A stretch of 64,000 bases of DNA from Lepagella muris (GCF_004793975.1 NZ_SRYB01000002.1:1-64000); one strand, 5' to 3'. Shown: positions 10,471 to 20,387, counted from the first letter of the stretch. The notes: generated by a model from the letters alone, not told the origin. Translations and numbers: made by a program.

Positions 10471-10514
10471 AAAATCAATAAAACCAATTCAAAATACTTT
10501 AATAAATCATCAGT

Positions 10515-11738
10515 ATGAACACACTAACTGTAAAAACGCGAAAGCTCATTCCGATGCTTGGACTTGCCATGATGTTGGGCATGTCGGCATGCGGAGATGA
10601 GTCGGAGGGTAAGGCTTCGATCAATGATTCGGCACCCGCACAGGTTTCTGATGTGAACTATGTTGCAGGACCGGGAGAGGTGACACTCACATGGAAAATA
10701 CCGGCATCAGAAAGTTTCATGTATTCCAAGGTGGTCTATAAGAATGCCAAAGGGGAGGAAGTCTATAAGATGTACTCCAAGGATCATGCAAAGGATGGAA
10801 TCATGACCGAGACAATTGGCGGATTCGCATCGGTAGATCCCGTTGACTTCAATATTTACGCATGCTCCGTAAGAGGAAATCATCTTGAGGCGCAGAAAAT
10901 TTCGGCAGTGCCCGGCGCACCCGCCTTTCTTGCCGTGGCGCAGTCTATCGATGCAGAGCCGGCATGGGGAGGCGTGAGCGTAAGCTACAACAATGAGACG
11001 GTAGCTTCCGTAAACGTGGTGCTCAAATATCATCTGAAGAGCGATGCATCGAAATCAGGTGAATACTCTTTCGTGGCTGCACCCAATACCAACAGCTCAC
11101 AGTTTGTGGGACTGACAGTAAGCAATAATGAGTTTATCAATGGCGAAGAAGCTGTCATAGAGCTGGCTGCCGCTGATGCCGACGGCAACTCATCGGAACC
11201 GCGCACGATAGAGACCCGCACAAAGAGGGTTGAGAAACTTGACCGCACCAACTGGACATTCCCCGGATTTGCCGACAACTATGATGCTCAGATCGGCTAC
11301 TCCTCACAAGAGGCAGGCGGCGAGGGTGGTTTTCCGAGAGGTCGAGTGGTGGCTATGCTTGACGGCGACGAGGGAACATTCTGGCACACATCTTGGAAGC
11401 AACCCTCCAGCTATCCCCACTTCTTCATCATAGATATGGGCGAGGAGAAAACGGTCAGCAACGTGACGATACGTCGTCGCGGAGGCAACAATGGCACCAA
11501 CATCGGACAGACATTCTACACCTGCACAACGGCATCAGCCAACGGCTCGAGTCCCGATGAATGGGGTTGGGTGAATCAGGGATGGTATCCTTTTGACCGC
11601 AACAGCGATGCACATCAGCTTTTCGGCATGACCCAGGTGGAGAACACACGCTACATAAAAGTTTATTTTTCAGAGAAAGACAAAGGGGGCGACTTCGTAA
11701 TGATCTCGGAATTTAACGCATATACCCCCGCAGAATAA
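10515..11738 (+). CDS. Surface lipoprotein with discoidin-type C-terminal domain
   Basis: A 407-residue lipoprotein: basic N-terminus, hydrophobic segment and lipobox LGMSAC with lipid Cys26, followed by GDESEG, the kind of acidic stretch that sends Bacteroidetes lipoproteins to the cell surface. Two fibronectin-like modules appear to follow (about 42-230; PAQVSDVNYVAGPGEVTLTW, PGAPAFLAVAQSIDAEPAWGGVSV), resembling DUF4959/DUF4998-type domains. The C-terminal third is an F5/8 type C (discoidin) carbohydrate-binding sandwich (LDGDEGTFWHTSW, YPHFFIIDMGEEKTVSNVTIRRR, RYIKVYF). It is probably the surface glycan-binding protein of the locus. It is unusual in being first, before SusC. Confidence 0.85.
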   Translation: MNTLTVKTRKLIPMLGLAMMLGMSACGDESEGKASINDSAPAQVSDVNYVAGPGEVTLTWKIPASESFMYSKVVYKNAKGEEVYKMYSKDHAKDGIMTETIGGFASVDPVDFNIYACSVRGNHLEAQKISAVPGAPAFLAVAQSIDAEPAWGGVSVSYNNETVASVNVVLKYHLKSDASKSGEYSFVAAPNTNSSQFVGLTVSNNEFINGEEAVIELAAADADGNSSEPRTIETRTKRVEKLDRTNWTFPGFADNYDAQIGYSSQEAGGEGGFPRGRVVAMLDGDEGTFWHTSWKQPSSYPHFFIIDMGEEKTVSNVTIRRRGGNNGTNIGQTFYTCTTASANGSSPDEWGWVNQGWYPFDRNSDAHQLFGMTQVENTRYIKVYFSEKDKGGDFVMISEFNAYTPAE

Positions 11739-11850
11739 TAAACCACAACATCCGGACCTCATGCAAGTATTCTACAGCTTCGCATCATAAAGGCAGGATT
11801 CTATCTGTCATAATTGGAGAGTCCGAATAAATTGAAAAAAACTAACCTAT

Positions 11851-14800
11851 ATGAAAATAAATTCAATAATAGTAAGTTCTGTGCTCTGTCTGTCGGCACC
11901 GGCATTGGCACCAACGGCACAAGCGCAGACATCGCAGTCGCAGAACGCCACTGTGAGAGGCACGGTTGTAGATGAGAACGGAGAACCTGTCATTGGCGCA
12001 ACTGTCCTTGTGAAAGGGAAACCCGGTCTTGGCACAGCCACTGACCTTGAGGGTAAGTTCACTATCAAGACTCAGGGAGCTAAACAATTGGAAATCTCCT
12101 ACGTAGGATATACTACAGCTACGGTCAACATTTCCGGCAAGTATGATGTCAAGGTGGAGCTGAAGCCGTCGGCAGAGTTGCTTGAGGATTTGGTTGTAGT
12201 CGGCTACGGCACACAGAAGAAGGAATCTTTGACAGGCGCAATCTCCCAGATAAAGGGTGATCAGGTGTATAGGGATCGTGGTGTGACCAATACAGCAGTT
12301 GCACTGCAGGGTGAGATCGCCGGTCTTACAGTGACGAGAGGATCCACACGCCCCGGTAGTGAGAATGCAAAATTCCAGATCCGTGGTGCCAACTCAATCA
12401 ACGGCGACAGCTCTCCGCTTATCCTTATCGACGGTCAGGCAGCTAGCCTTGATGAGTTGAACTCAATGGATGGTAGCGTGATTGAGAATATATCTGTGTT
12501 GAAAGACGCATCTGCTGCTATCTATGGTGCACGTTCAGCAGGCGGTGTCATCCTCGTGACCACCAAACGCGGTAAAGCCGGAAAGGCACGTGTAAGCTAC
12601 TCCGGTTCTTACAGCCGCACTATCGACGGTATCCAGCTTCCGATCACCAACAACAATGAGTGGCTCGACATGTTCTACGAGGCACAGTATCGCGACACTG
12701 AGGCTACCAATCCGGGCATAACCGATCCGAATGAAATCCACAACCGCATCAACTGGTGGATATTCAACTCCTTCGGCGGCACTCCCGTAAAGAAGAACGA
12801 GACTACCGGCGAATGGGAGACATACGGAGAGCAGGTAGTAGGCGAGGGTCTGTTCAATAAACTGAAGGAGGGTAATTCATTCTTCCTGAAACGTGGCGAG
12901 TTTATCGACTCATGGCAGCCCGGCAACTATCTCCTTGACTTCCTCTATGGAAACGCCGACACATGGAAACACAATGTAGCCGTTTCCGGCGGTGATGACA
13001 AATTCAACTATTTTGCATCACTCAACTATTCAGATGCACAGTCACAGTTGAAGATTGCAGAGGATGGTGAGAAGAAATATGGTGCGCGTCTAAATATGGA
13101 CTATAAGCCGACTGATTTCTTCAAGATCGAGACCGGCATGGCATACGACAAACGTGATATCACCACCCCCTCGCAGGGTATAGGCAGAGGCTGGCAGGAT
13201 ATGTGGTTCTGGGCAATCACCAACGAGAACGGGGATGCCTACGACACCTTCTCCAACAACCGTAACCCTTATGGCTGGTTCACACAGGCGGGTGAGACAA
13301 AGGCAAAATGGAGCACACTGCGTGCCAACGGTAAGATCACGCTTGACTTCTCAAAATGGGTGAAAGGTCTTTCAATCAACGGAACGGCAGCATATAAGAG
13401 TGTGCGTCAGGATGTATCAAGTGAGAATCTTGAGGTACGTTTCTATGACTGGGTAGGCAACCAGACTTCCGCCACACAGAACAGCCCCGCCAAACTTGAG
13501 CAGGAGAACAAGGAATGGACAAGCTACACACTCGGTCTGTTCGCGCAATATAACCGTCTCTTTGCAGAGAAGCATCAGGTGGATGCCATGTTTGGTATCA
13601 CAGGTGAGAATGAGGACTACAAGAGAGTGAAGGCAGGACGCTACAAAGGTGAGCTTTATCCCGGTTCAGGTCTTTCGGATCTCAACGTATTCCAGGGTGG
13701 CGACAACAATGCTGCCGAGGGTGGTTCCAATTCATGGAGTTTCCTCTCTTACGTGGGAGATTTCCGCTACGCATTCAACGACACCTATCTTCTCAGCTTC
13801 CTCTATCGTCATGACGGCTCATCAAAGCTGACTCCGGAGAACCGTTGGAAAGACTTCTATTCAATATCCGGCGGCTGGGTATTCACCAATGAGAATTTCT
13901 TCCGCAACCTGAATATCGACCAATGGATGAACTTCGGTAAAATCCGCTACAACTTCGGTAAGACAGGTTCTGTGAACGGTATCGGCAACTATGAGGCATA
14001 TTCCACAATCAAGACCGGCAGCATCTATCTCGGCGGCAGCAATCTGACCACAATGTGGATCGACGGTATGCGTTCAGCCAACCGTACATGGGAGACTCTC
14101 TACAGCCATGACATCGGTATCGATCTCGGATTCTTCAGCAACCGTCTGCGTGCATCGTTCGACTGGTTCAGCAAGAAGAATGACGGAATGTTTATCGATG
14201 TGGTGTATCCTTCCATTCTCGGAGCGTCCGCACCTAAGACCAACAACGGCAAGCTGACCACACGCGGTTGGGAAGTGGAATTGAACTGGCGCGACCAGAT
14301 TGGTAAGGTTCAGTATAATGTGGGATTGCAGATCTCCGATGCCTGGACAAAAGTAAATGAGCTCACAAACAACGAGAATATCCCCTTCGCAGGTCACAAT
14401 AAGAACCGACTCATAGGGAAGCCTCTTGATGCGATCTACGTATTCCAGACTGACGGTATTTTCCAGAATCAGGAAGAGGTGGATGCCTATTATGAGATGT
14501 ATTACTGGAATGCAGACCATAGCGGTCCGAAATCAGGCAACATTCTTCCTGCTCCGTCAGAGACAGGCACTAACCGCCTTCGCCCGGGTGCCCGCAAGCG
14601 CGTTGATATTGACGGCGACGGCGTAATCACAGATAAGGATATCTATTATGCAGGTGATGCAGCTCCGCGTCTTTCATTCGGCATTAAAGGCGGATTGAAC
14701 TGGAATGGTATCGACTTCTCATTCTTCTTCCAGGGCGTGGGTAAGCAGACCGTGCTTCGCGATGGCAACATGTATGCACCTTTCGTAGTCAACTATTGCT

Positions 14801-15150
14801 TGCAGAACAATACATTCCTCGGTAAGACTTGGACTCCCGGCAGCGGCAACAACGACTACACCGTCATGTCGCGCGATAACAACTTCAACCGATTCAACTA
14901 TCAGAATAGCGATGTATCCGTTCAGAACAACCGCTACGTCCGTCTGAAGAATCTTGTGGTCGGATACACGCTTCCCCATACAATCACATCAAAAGTGGGT
15001 GTCGAGAAATTCCGTGTCTACTTCTCCGGTGACGACCTTTGGGAATGGTCAAAAATTAAAGACGGTTATGATCCCGAGTATGGTGAGGGTTCAAACAATA
15101 TCTTCCCTCTCTGCCGTATGCTAAACTTCGGTGTGGAACTTGAATTCTAA
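11851..15150 (+). CDS. susC: SusC-family TonB-linked outer-membrane transporter
   Basis: A 1099-residue SusC/RagA protein importing oligosaccharides captured by SusD. Seen: signal peptide ending at about residue 26 (APTAQAQ), carboxypeptidase-D-like domain (about 33-108, VRGTVVDENGEPVIGATV), the hallmark LEDLVVVGYGTQKKESLTGA leading into the plug (about 112-235, FQIRGANSING, VLKDASAAIYGARSAGGVIL), and a large barrel ending in aromatic LEF. It starts 112 bases after the lipoprotein gene and ends 18 bases before susD, so they are probably one operon. The symbol denotes family; the glycan is not maltodextrin-specific. Confidence 0.96.
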   Translation: MKINSIIVSSVLCLSAPALAPTAQAQTSQSQNATVRGTVVDENGEPVIGATVLVKGKPGLGTATDLEGKFTIKTQGAKQLEISYVGYTTATVNISGKYDVKVELKPSAELLEDLVVVGYGTQKKESLTGAISQIKGDQVYRDRGVTNTAVALQGEIAGLTVTRGSTRPGSENAKFQIRGANSINGDSSPLILIDGQAASLDELNSMDGSVIENISVLKDASAAIYGARSAGGVILVTTKRGKAGKARVSYSGSYSRTIDGIQLPITNNNEWLDMFYEAQYRDTEATNPGITDPNEIHNRINWWIFNSFGGTPVKKNETTGEWETYGEQVVGEGLFNKLKEGNSFFLKRGEFIDSWQPGNYLLDFLYGNADTWKHNVAVSGGDDKFNYFASLNYSDAQSQLKIAEDGEKKYGARLNMDYKPTDFFKIETGMAYDKRDITTPSQGIGRGWQDMWFWAITNENGDAYDTFSNNRNPYGWFTQAGETKAKWSTLRANGKITLDFSKWVKGLSINGTAAYKSVRQDVSSENLEVRFYDWVGNQTSATQNSPAKLEQENKEWTSYTLGLFAQYNRLFAEKHQVDAMFGITGENEDYKRVKAGRYKGELYPGSGLSDLNVFQGGDNNAAEGGSNSWSFLSYVGDFRYAFNDTYLLSFLYRHDGSSKLTPENRWKDFYSISGGWVFTNENFFRNLNIDQWMNFGKIRYNFGKTGSVNGIGNYEAYSTIKTGSIYLGGSNLTTMWIDGMRSANRTWETLYSHDIGIDLGFFSNRLRASFDWFSKKNDGMFIDVVYPSILGASAPKTNNGKLTTRGWEVELNWRDQIGKVQYNVGLQISDAWTKVNELTNNENIPFAGHNKNRLIGKPLDAIYVFQTDGIFQNQEEVDAYYEMYYWNADHSGPKSGNILPAPSETGTNRLRPGARKRVDIDGDGVITDKDIYYAGDAAPRLSFGIKGGLNWNGIDFSFFFQGVGKQTVLRDGNMYAPFVVNYCLQNNTFLGKTWTPGSGNNDYTVMSRDNNFNRFNYQNSDVSVQNNRYVRLKNLVVGYTLPHTITSKVGVEKFRVYFSGDDLWEWSKIKDGYDPEYGEGSNNIFPLCRMLNFGVELEF

Positions 15151-15168
15151 ATCAAAAAAGACAAATCA

Positions 15169-17175
15169 ATGAAATCAAATAGAAAATATATACTGCCATT
15201 CCTGGCTTTAGGTCTCACAATGGCATCATGCTCGGATTTCCTTGACAAGGAACCTCTTGATCAAGGTACAGACGCGATCATGTTCAAAAGTCCCGAGCAG
15301 TTTGATCAGGCAGCGCTCGCGCTTTACTCTTTCCCCGACTGGAAAAGCGCCAATTATGACGGGGGTCTCGACGTATCGGGTATCGGTGGCAACGGGGGCG
15401 GCACAGCACCCCAGTCACATGGTACTTGGAATGGCTGCTACAGTGCACTCCGCAATATCAACATTCTTCTTGAGAAAGCTGCCGGCTATAGTGATCAGGA
15501 TGCGATAGCCTCCTCTATTGGCACAGCCTATTTCTTCCGTGCGTGGCAACATTTCAATCTGCTCAAGACTTTTGGAGGTGTGCCTGTTGTTGACCATGTG
15601 CTCGACACCAATGACCCGGTGCTTTACGGCGCACGCAACAGTCGCTACGAGGTGATGAATCTCATCATTGAAGACCTGAAGAAAGCTGTTGAGCTTCTTC
15701 CCAAGAGAAGCACCATGCAGGGACTTGAACAGCGCGGACGTCTCACAAAAGAGGGCGCACAGGGTTTTCTTGCCCGCGTGGCTCTTTACGAGGCAACCTG
15801 GGAGAAATACGTTCCCTCCATTGGATATGACCTTGACGGCGACGGTGCGTCAGTAGGTGCCGGAAGTGTCAAGCCCGAAGGCTATCCCTCTGTCAACGAT
15901 ATGCTGAAGATTGCACAGGATATGTCGAAGGCTGTGATTCAGGAAGCGGAGACAGGTACGTTCGCACTCTTTGACGCTTGCGAAGAACTCAGCTACTACT
16001 CCCTTTTCAATATCGACGATGGCGACGGCAACGTTTCCAACCATCAGGGTATAGGCAAGAGTGCGAATAAAGAGTTCATCATCAACAATCCATACGATTA
16101 CACTCTGAGACGTTCCGGAAAAAATATAGCCCACATGGTTGCCACATGGCAGTGTGTCAATATAAGCGCATATCTTGGAGAGTCATACGTATGCACCAAC
16201 GGTCTGCCTATCTATCTGAGTACATCGGGAAGCCTTGATGATGCTTACTATAATCCCGAATTTGGTGGATATGACACCTATATGGGGGAATACGCCAACC
16301 GCGACATGCGTTTCGTCGGCACGACATATCTTCCTGATCGTCCGGTGTTCTGCTGCGACGGTGAGCACTGGGTGCCCCGTACTGCTGCCGGAGAGAAATA
16401 TCCGGAGGCTGTATTCCCGGCTGCAACCGATCATTACGATTCATCAGATCCGGCAAACTCAAGCAAGCTGGTTGTCTACAATCCGATGATTGACCTTAAC
16501 TCCACCCACAACGGTTATGGCTCACGCAAGTTCATGCCGGAGGGTTCGGGTCGTGCAGACAATACGGATGCCGCCGATTATCCGGTGCTCCGTCTTGCCG
16601 AGGTGCATTGCATCTATGCAGAGGCTACCTGCGAACTTGGCAACGGTGCAATCTCGGATGCTGACCTTGACTTCTCAATCAATAAGAACCGTAAGCGTGC
16701 CCTTGTGGCTCCTCTGACAAACGCACTCATCGCCAATGTGTATGATGCCAACTGGTTTAACTTTGAGACAGGTCGCCATGAGGTTCACAAGATGACAATG
16801 ATGGATGAGGTTCGTCGCGAGCGTATGGTAGAGCTTCATGGAGAGGGTTTCCGTCTTGACGACCTCAAACGCTGGGGTATCGCCCATATCAACCTGACCG
16901 GTCAGAAACTCGGACGCAAGATTCTCGGCACATACTACAGCAATCCTGACAACAAGGTCAACTCCCTGAAATATTCCGGCGAACCGGTCTACAATCCGGA
17001 GACACGTCCGACGCAATGGGGGCTTGTATCTGAGGATCCGAAAGATATAGACTATGGTCGTCCGATCGCCACAATACCGGGCAACTGCCTTTTCAATCAG
17101 AAGGATTATCTCGACCCGCTCCCGCTGGAGCAGATCCGTCTTAACCCAAATCTGAAGCAGAATCCGGGATGGTGA
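15169..17175 (+). CDS. susD: SusD/RagB-family glycan-binding lipoprotein
   Basis: A 668-residue SusD-type surface lipoprotein that caps the SusC barrel. The signal ends at lipobox TMASC with lipid Cys21, followed by SDFLDKEPLDQ, typical of the family. The helical TPR-like core includes RAWQHFNLLKTFGGVPVVDHVLD, VPVL-like RLAEVHCIYAEATCELGNG, and the conserved RRERMVELHGEGFRLDDLKRWG. It ends with the family-typical LNPNLKQNPGW. It is a little longer than average SusD. It sits between SusC and two glycoside hydrolases and is followed by a terminator. Confidence 0.96.
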   Translation: MKSNRKYILPFLALGLTMASCSDFLDKEPLDQGTDAIMFKSPEQFDQAALALYSFPDWKSANYDGGLDVSGIGGNGGGTAPQSHGTWNGCYSALRNINILLEKAAGYSDQDAIASSIGTAYFFRAWQHFNLLKTFGGVPVVDHVLDTNDPVLYGARNSRYEVMNLIIEDLKKAVELLPKRSTMQGLEQRGRLTKEGAQGFLARVALYEATWEKYVPSIGYDLDGDGASVGAGSVKPEGYPSVNDMLKIAQDMSKAVIQEAETGTFALFDACEELSYYSLFNIDDGDGNVSNHQGIGKSANKEFIINNPYDYTLRRSGKNIAHMVATWQCVNISAYLGESYVCTNGLPIYLSTSGSLDDAYYNPEFGGYDTYMGEYANRDMRFVGTTYLPDRPVFCCDGEHWVPRTAAGEKYPEAVFPAATDHYDSSDPANSSKLVVYNPMIDLNSTHNGYGSRKFMPEGSGRADNTDAADYPVLRLAEVHCIYAEATCELGNGAISDADLDFSINKNRKRALVAPLTNALIANVYDANWFNFETGRHEVHKMTMMDEVRRERMVELHGEGFRLDDLKRWGIAHINLTGQKLGRKILGTYYSNPDNKVNSLKYSGEPVYNPETRPTQWGLVSEDPKDIDYGRPIATIPGNCLFNQKDYLDPLPLEQIRLNPNLKQNPGW

Positions 17176-17222
17176 TGCATAGTGGCAGGAATAACTGTTA
17201 AGGTAAAAAAGATTGTGTTATA

Positions 17223-17257
17223 AAAGACGGGGAGGGCTTGTTGCAATCCCCGTCTTT
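17223..17257 (+). terminator. Terminator after susD
   Basis: Perfect 11-bp stem AAAGACGGGGA with TCCCCGTCTTT (17223-17233 and 17247-17257), ending in T residues. Its loop holds the -33 element of the next promoter. Confidence 0.8.
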
Positions 17258-17268
17258 CCTTATATTTG
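17238..17268 (+). promoter_or_regulatory. Promoter of the GH30 gene
   Basis: TTG at 17238-17240, 20-bp spacer, TATATTTG at 17261-17268: a strong Bacteroidetes promoter. It overlaps the susD terminator. Transcription should start near 17274, which excludes start codons upstream and supports ATG 17299. Confidence 0.75.
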
Positions 17269-17298
17269 CAGAATCAAAATAATCTAACAACCTTTAAA

Positions 17299-18789
17299 AT
17301 GAGAAAACTTATAATATTGGCTGGTGTTATCTGCTCCATTGCTGCCAACGCGCAGACATTCAGACATTATATTACCACAGACGACGCACGATGGACACAA
17401 GGTCAGGACGTTAAGGCTCAAACAAAAAGTAACACTAAGGCTTCCTCTGTGATAGAGACTCAGACGCAACCGATAGTGACTTTCCGGAATTGGGGCACTA
17501 CATTTAATGAGCAGGATTGGAAGGCTCTCTGTATGCTTACCCGTGAGGAGCAGGATGAGATATTGCATAACTCATTCTCTCCCGATGGTGAATTAAAATT
17601 CTCAATCGGACGCATCTCGATGAATGCCAACGATTACGCTCTATCATGGTATAGCTGCAGCGATGTGCATGGGGATTTCGACAATAAATATTTCAACATT
17701 GAGCGCGACAAGCTCACCATAATCCCTTATATCCGTGCGGCACAGCGTTACAATCCGAATATGACATTCTGGATGTCGCCATGGAGTCCGCCGGCATGGA
17801 TGAAAGTCAATGATCATTATGCCGTGCAGAGCAATCCGTATAACGACATGGATAAGAGGATGGATTATCTTCTTTTCGGAGATGACGACAGATCGGTGAA
17901 TGAGCAGGTTAATCCCGACAAGAATCTTTTCCCCCGCAGGCTTGCGGTCAGAAATTATTTCATACAGGACAGTGCATACTTGCAATGCTATGCCGATCAG
18001 TTCTGCAAGTTTATTGATCTTTATGCTGAGCAGAATATCCCAATAAAGATGGTGATGTATCAGAATGAGGCTTACAGCTATACCCCGTATCCAGGTTGCC
18101 CATGGACGTCAGATGGTATATTGCGGTTTAATCTTGAATATCTTGCCCCGACTCTGAAGGCTAAGCATCCGGATGTTGAGCTTTGCCTCGGCACGTTCAA
18201 CACCAACCGGTATGATCACGTCAGCGGATTGCTTGCCGACCCACGGATGCCGGATAACGTCAGTGGCATAGGCTTCCAGTGGGAGGGTGGTCAGATTCTT
18301 CCGCGTATCCGTAAGGAGAACCCAGGCTACAGGTATATCTCGACTGAAAGCGAGTGTGGCAACGGGGATATGGATTGGAATGCAGCAGAACATACATTCC
18401 ATCTGATTAATCATTACATCGGCAACGGTTGCTCCGAATATAATAACTGGAACCTGATACTCTGCGATAAGGGTGAGAGTGCATGGGGCTGGCGTCAGAA
18501 TGCCCTGATAAGGGTAAATTCTGCCGACCGCACGTTTGAATACACTCCGGAGTATTATGCTTACCGTCATTACAGCTCATTCATTCAGGATGGTGCCGAT
18601 ATCTTGGCGTTTCAGCCGAAGGATAAGGATAAGACTCCGGTGATGGTGGCATCCACGAAGGATGGTAAATACGTGGTTGTTGCAGGTAATTTTAATGATG
18701 AGCCGCGCAGTATGTCGGTGAAAGTCGGGAATAAATATCTTGATGTGACGCTCCCGCCTCATTCCCTGCATACTTTTGCGGAAAAATAA
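17299..18789 (+). CDS. Glycoside hydrolase family 30 enzyme
   Basis: A 496-residue secreted GH30 enzyme with a TIM barrel plus C-terminal beta-sandwich. The signal peptide is residues 1-19 (MRKLIILAGVICSIAANAQ). Retaining-mechanism residues are visible: acid/base in MVMYQNEAY (Glu257) and nucleophile in YRYISTESECG (Glu350). WMSPWSPPAWMK near 158-169 is a family loop. Subfamily 3 enzymes in Bacteroides PULs cut beta-1,6-glucan, and this is the likely activity; a glucosylceramidase-like or xylanase activity cannot be excluded. ATG 17299 is chosen because it opens the signal peptide and lies after the promoter. An upstream TTG at 17266 overlaps the -7 box and is rejected. Confidence 0.92.
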   Translation: MRKLIILAGVICSIAANAQTFRHYITTDDARWTQGQDVKAQTKSNTKASSVIETQTQPIVTFRNWGTTFNEQDWKALCMLTREEQDEILHNSFSPDGELKFSIGRISMNANDYALSWYSCSDVHGDFDNKYFNIERDKLTIIPYIRAAQRYNPNMTFWMSPWSPPAWMKVNDHYAVQSNPYNDMDKRMDYLLFGDDDRSVNEQVNPDKNLFPRRLAVRNYFIQDSAYLQCYADQFCKFIDLYAEQNIPIKMVMYQNEAYSYTPYPGCPWTSDGILRFNLEYLAPTLKAKHPDVELCLGTFNTNRYDHVSGLLADPRMPDNVSGIGFQWEGGQILPRIRKENPGYRYISTESECGNGDMDWNAAEHTFHLINHYIGNGCSEYNNWNLILCDKGESAWGWRQNALIRVNSADRTFEYTPEYYAYRHYSSFIQDGADILAFQPKDKDKTPVMVASTKDGKYVVVAGNFNDEPRSMSVKVGNKYLDVTLPPHSLHTFAEK

Positions 18790-18832
18790 ATTATTGGAAG
18801 GGATAAATTGTTGTAAGGTAAGTTATTGTAAA

Positions 18833-20293
18833 ATGAGACGCAGAATAACGGTATTATCATTTATAATGGCGGGGATTTCCATGATTCCCGCCAAATCAGA
18901 GATAGTGACGTATCCGGCAGGACCGGGAGTTGAGACGATAGATGACTTCACAGTGGAGGTACGTCAGGGAGATGACTGGCATCCCGTGTCGGTATATCCC
19001 GTGAAAGTGGATCAGGTGATCGGCACCGGACATCACGTTGAGATTGCCTCGATGGCATATTTTGATTTTGACGGCACGGCAGATGTGAGGGTCGTTAGCA
19101 ATCGCGAGCGGGTCAGGGAATCACGCATACGTCCGCTAAGCTACGACATTACGCCGAAGGTCACGGGGGATACGCTTCTCTTCTCCCTGAGTCGCCCGAT
19201 GAATCTTTCGGTTGAAGTGAACGGCGACATATTCCATAATCTTCATCTTTTCGCCAATCCTATAGACAAGAACCGCCCCACTGCCAAGGAGATTAAGAGG
19301 GCAGGGAAGAAGGGTAGCAAGCTAATTTATTTCGCGCCCGGTCGTCATGAATTGCCCGATGGGGTAATGAAGGTTCCGTCAGGTTACACAGTGTATATTG
19401 ATGGGGGCGCACGTGTGGTCGGTCAGCTTCGTGCAGACACAGTGGAGAATGTGCGTTTCTTCGGGCGTGGCGAGGTGCATCCGGAAGGACGAGGCGAAGG
19501 TATATACGTATGCCGTTCGCGCAACATTGAGGCGGATGGTGTCATCGTGACGCAGATACCTGTAGGGGGGAGCGACGGTGTGAGCATAACGAATGTGAAG
19601 TCGATAAGCTCGTATGGCTGGGGCGACGGCATGAACGTGTTTGCCAGCGATAATGTGAGCTACGACGGGGTGTTCTGCCGGAATAGCGATGACTGCAACA
19701 CGGTCTATGCCACCCGTAAGGGATTTAAGGGTGGATGCCGCAATATAAAGATGGAGAACTCCACGCTGTGGGCTGACGTTGCACATCCTATAATGATAGG
19801 TCTGCACGGCGCGGCTACGGAGATAGGTCCGGATGCCCCTGCCGACACGATCAGAAATCTGACGTATCGCAATATCGACATTCTCGACCATCAGGAGAAG
19901 CAGATAGATTATCAGGGATGTTTCACCATAAATTGTGCCGACAACAATGTGGTGCGTGATGTAGTCTTTGACAACATCCGCGTTGAGGATTTCCGTCAGG
20001 GGCAGTTGGTCAACATCCGCATATTCTTCAATAAGAAATATTGTGCGGCACCTGGCACGTCGGTCAGCAACGTCCTTTTCAAGGATATCGTATACAATGG
20101 CAAGAATGCCGAGATGTCGATAATCTGCGGCTACTCACCCGAACGTAAGGTGACAGACATTACATTTGAAAATCTCGTCATCAACGGCGAACGTATCTCA
20201 GACGATATGCCGGGCAAACCGAAATGGTACAAGACGGGCGACATGGCACGCATCTGGGTTGGCGAGCACGTCGATAATGTAGTGTTCAAGTAA
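18833..20293 (+). CDS. Parallel beta-helix glycoside hydrolase (GH28/GH49-like)
   Basis: A 486-residue secreted right-handed beta-helix enzyme. The signal peptide is about 1-22 (MRRRITVLSFIMAGISMIPAKS). An N-terminal sandwich domain (about 25-140) precedes the helix, with repeating turns such as VRFFGRGEVHPEGRGEGIYV, GWGDGMNVFASDNVSYDGVF and RNSDDCNTVYATRKG (paired aspartates near residue 285). GLHGA near 322 matches the GH28 GHG region loosely. The family could be GH28 (pectin) or GH49 (dextran), which share a clan; substrate is not decided. Start ATG 18833 opens the signal peptide. The gap from GH30 is 43 bases, so the two enzymes are likely co-transcribed. Confidence 0.82.
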   Translation: MRRRITVLSFIMAGISMIPAKSEIVTYPAGPGVETIDDFTVEVRQGDDWHPVSVYPVKVDQVIGTGHHVEIASMAYFDFDGTADVRVVSNRERVRESRIRPLSYDITPKVTGDTLLFSLSRPMNLSVEVNGDIFHNLHLFANPIDKNRPTAKEIKRAGKKGSKLIYFAPGRHELPDGVMKVPSGYTVYIDGGARVVGQLRADTVENVRFFGRGEVHPEGRGEGIYVCRSRNIEADGVIVTQIPVGGSDGVSITNVKSISSYGWGDGMNVFASDNVSYDGVFCRNSDDCNTVYATRKGFKGGCRNIKMENSTLWADVAHPIMIGLHGAATEIGPDAPADTIRNLTYRNIDILDHQEKQIDYQGCFTINCADNNVVRDVVFDNIRVEDFRQGQLVNIRIFFNKKYCAAPGTSVSNVLFKDIVYNGKNAEMSIICGYSPERKVTDITFENLVINGERISDDMPGKPKWYKTGDMARIWVGEHVDNVVFK

Positions 20294-20343
20294 TGAGGTA
20301 TAAATTGGCGGATTAAACCAAAAAAGGTGCAAATCGGTTATTA

Positions 20344-20379
20344 TAGGTGGATGCGGAAATTCTGCATCCGCCTATTTTT
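20344..20379 (+). terminator. Terminator of the polysaccharide locus
   Basis: Stem of 11 pairs, one G/T wobble (20344-20354 with 20364-20374), then TTTTT. It closes the GH30/beta-helix transcript. Confidence 0.85.
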
Positions 20380-20387
20380 GTAAATTA

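Noticed and set aside
10515..11738. SusE/SusF assignment for the first lipoprotein of the locus
   Set aside because: The C-terminal domain is discoidin-like, not the SusE/F starch-binding fold, and position and length differ.
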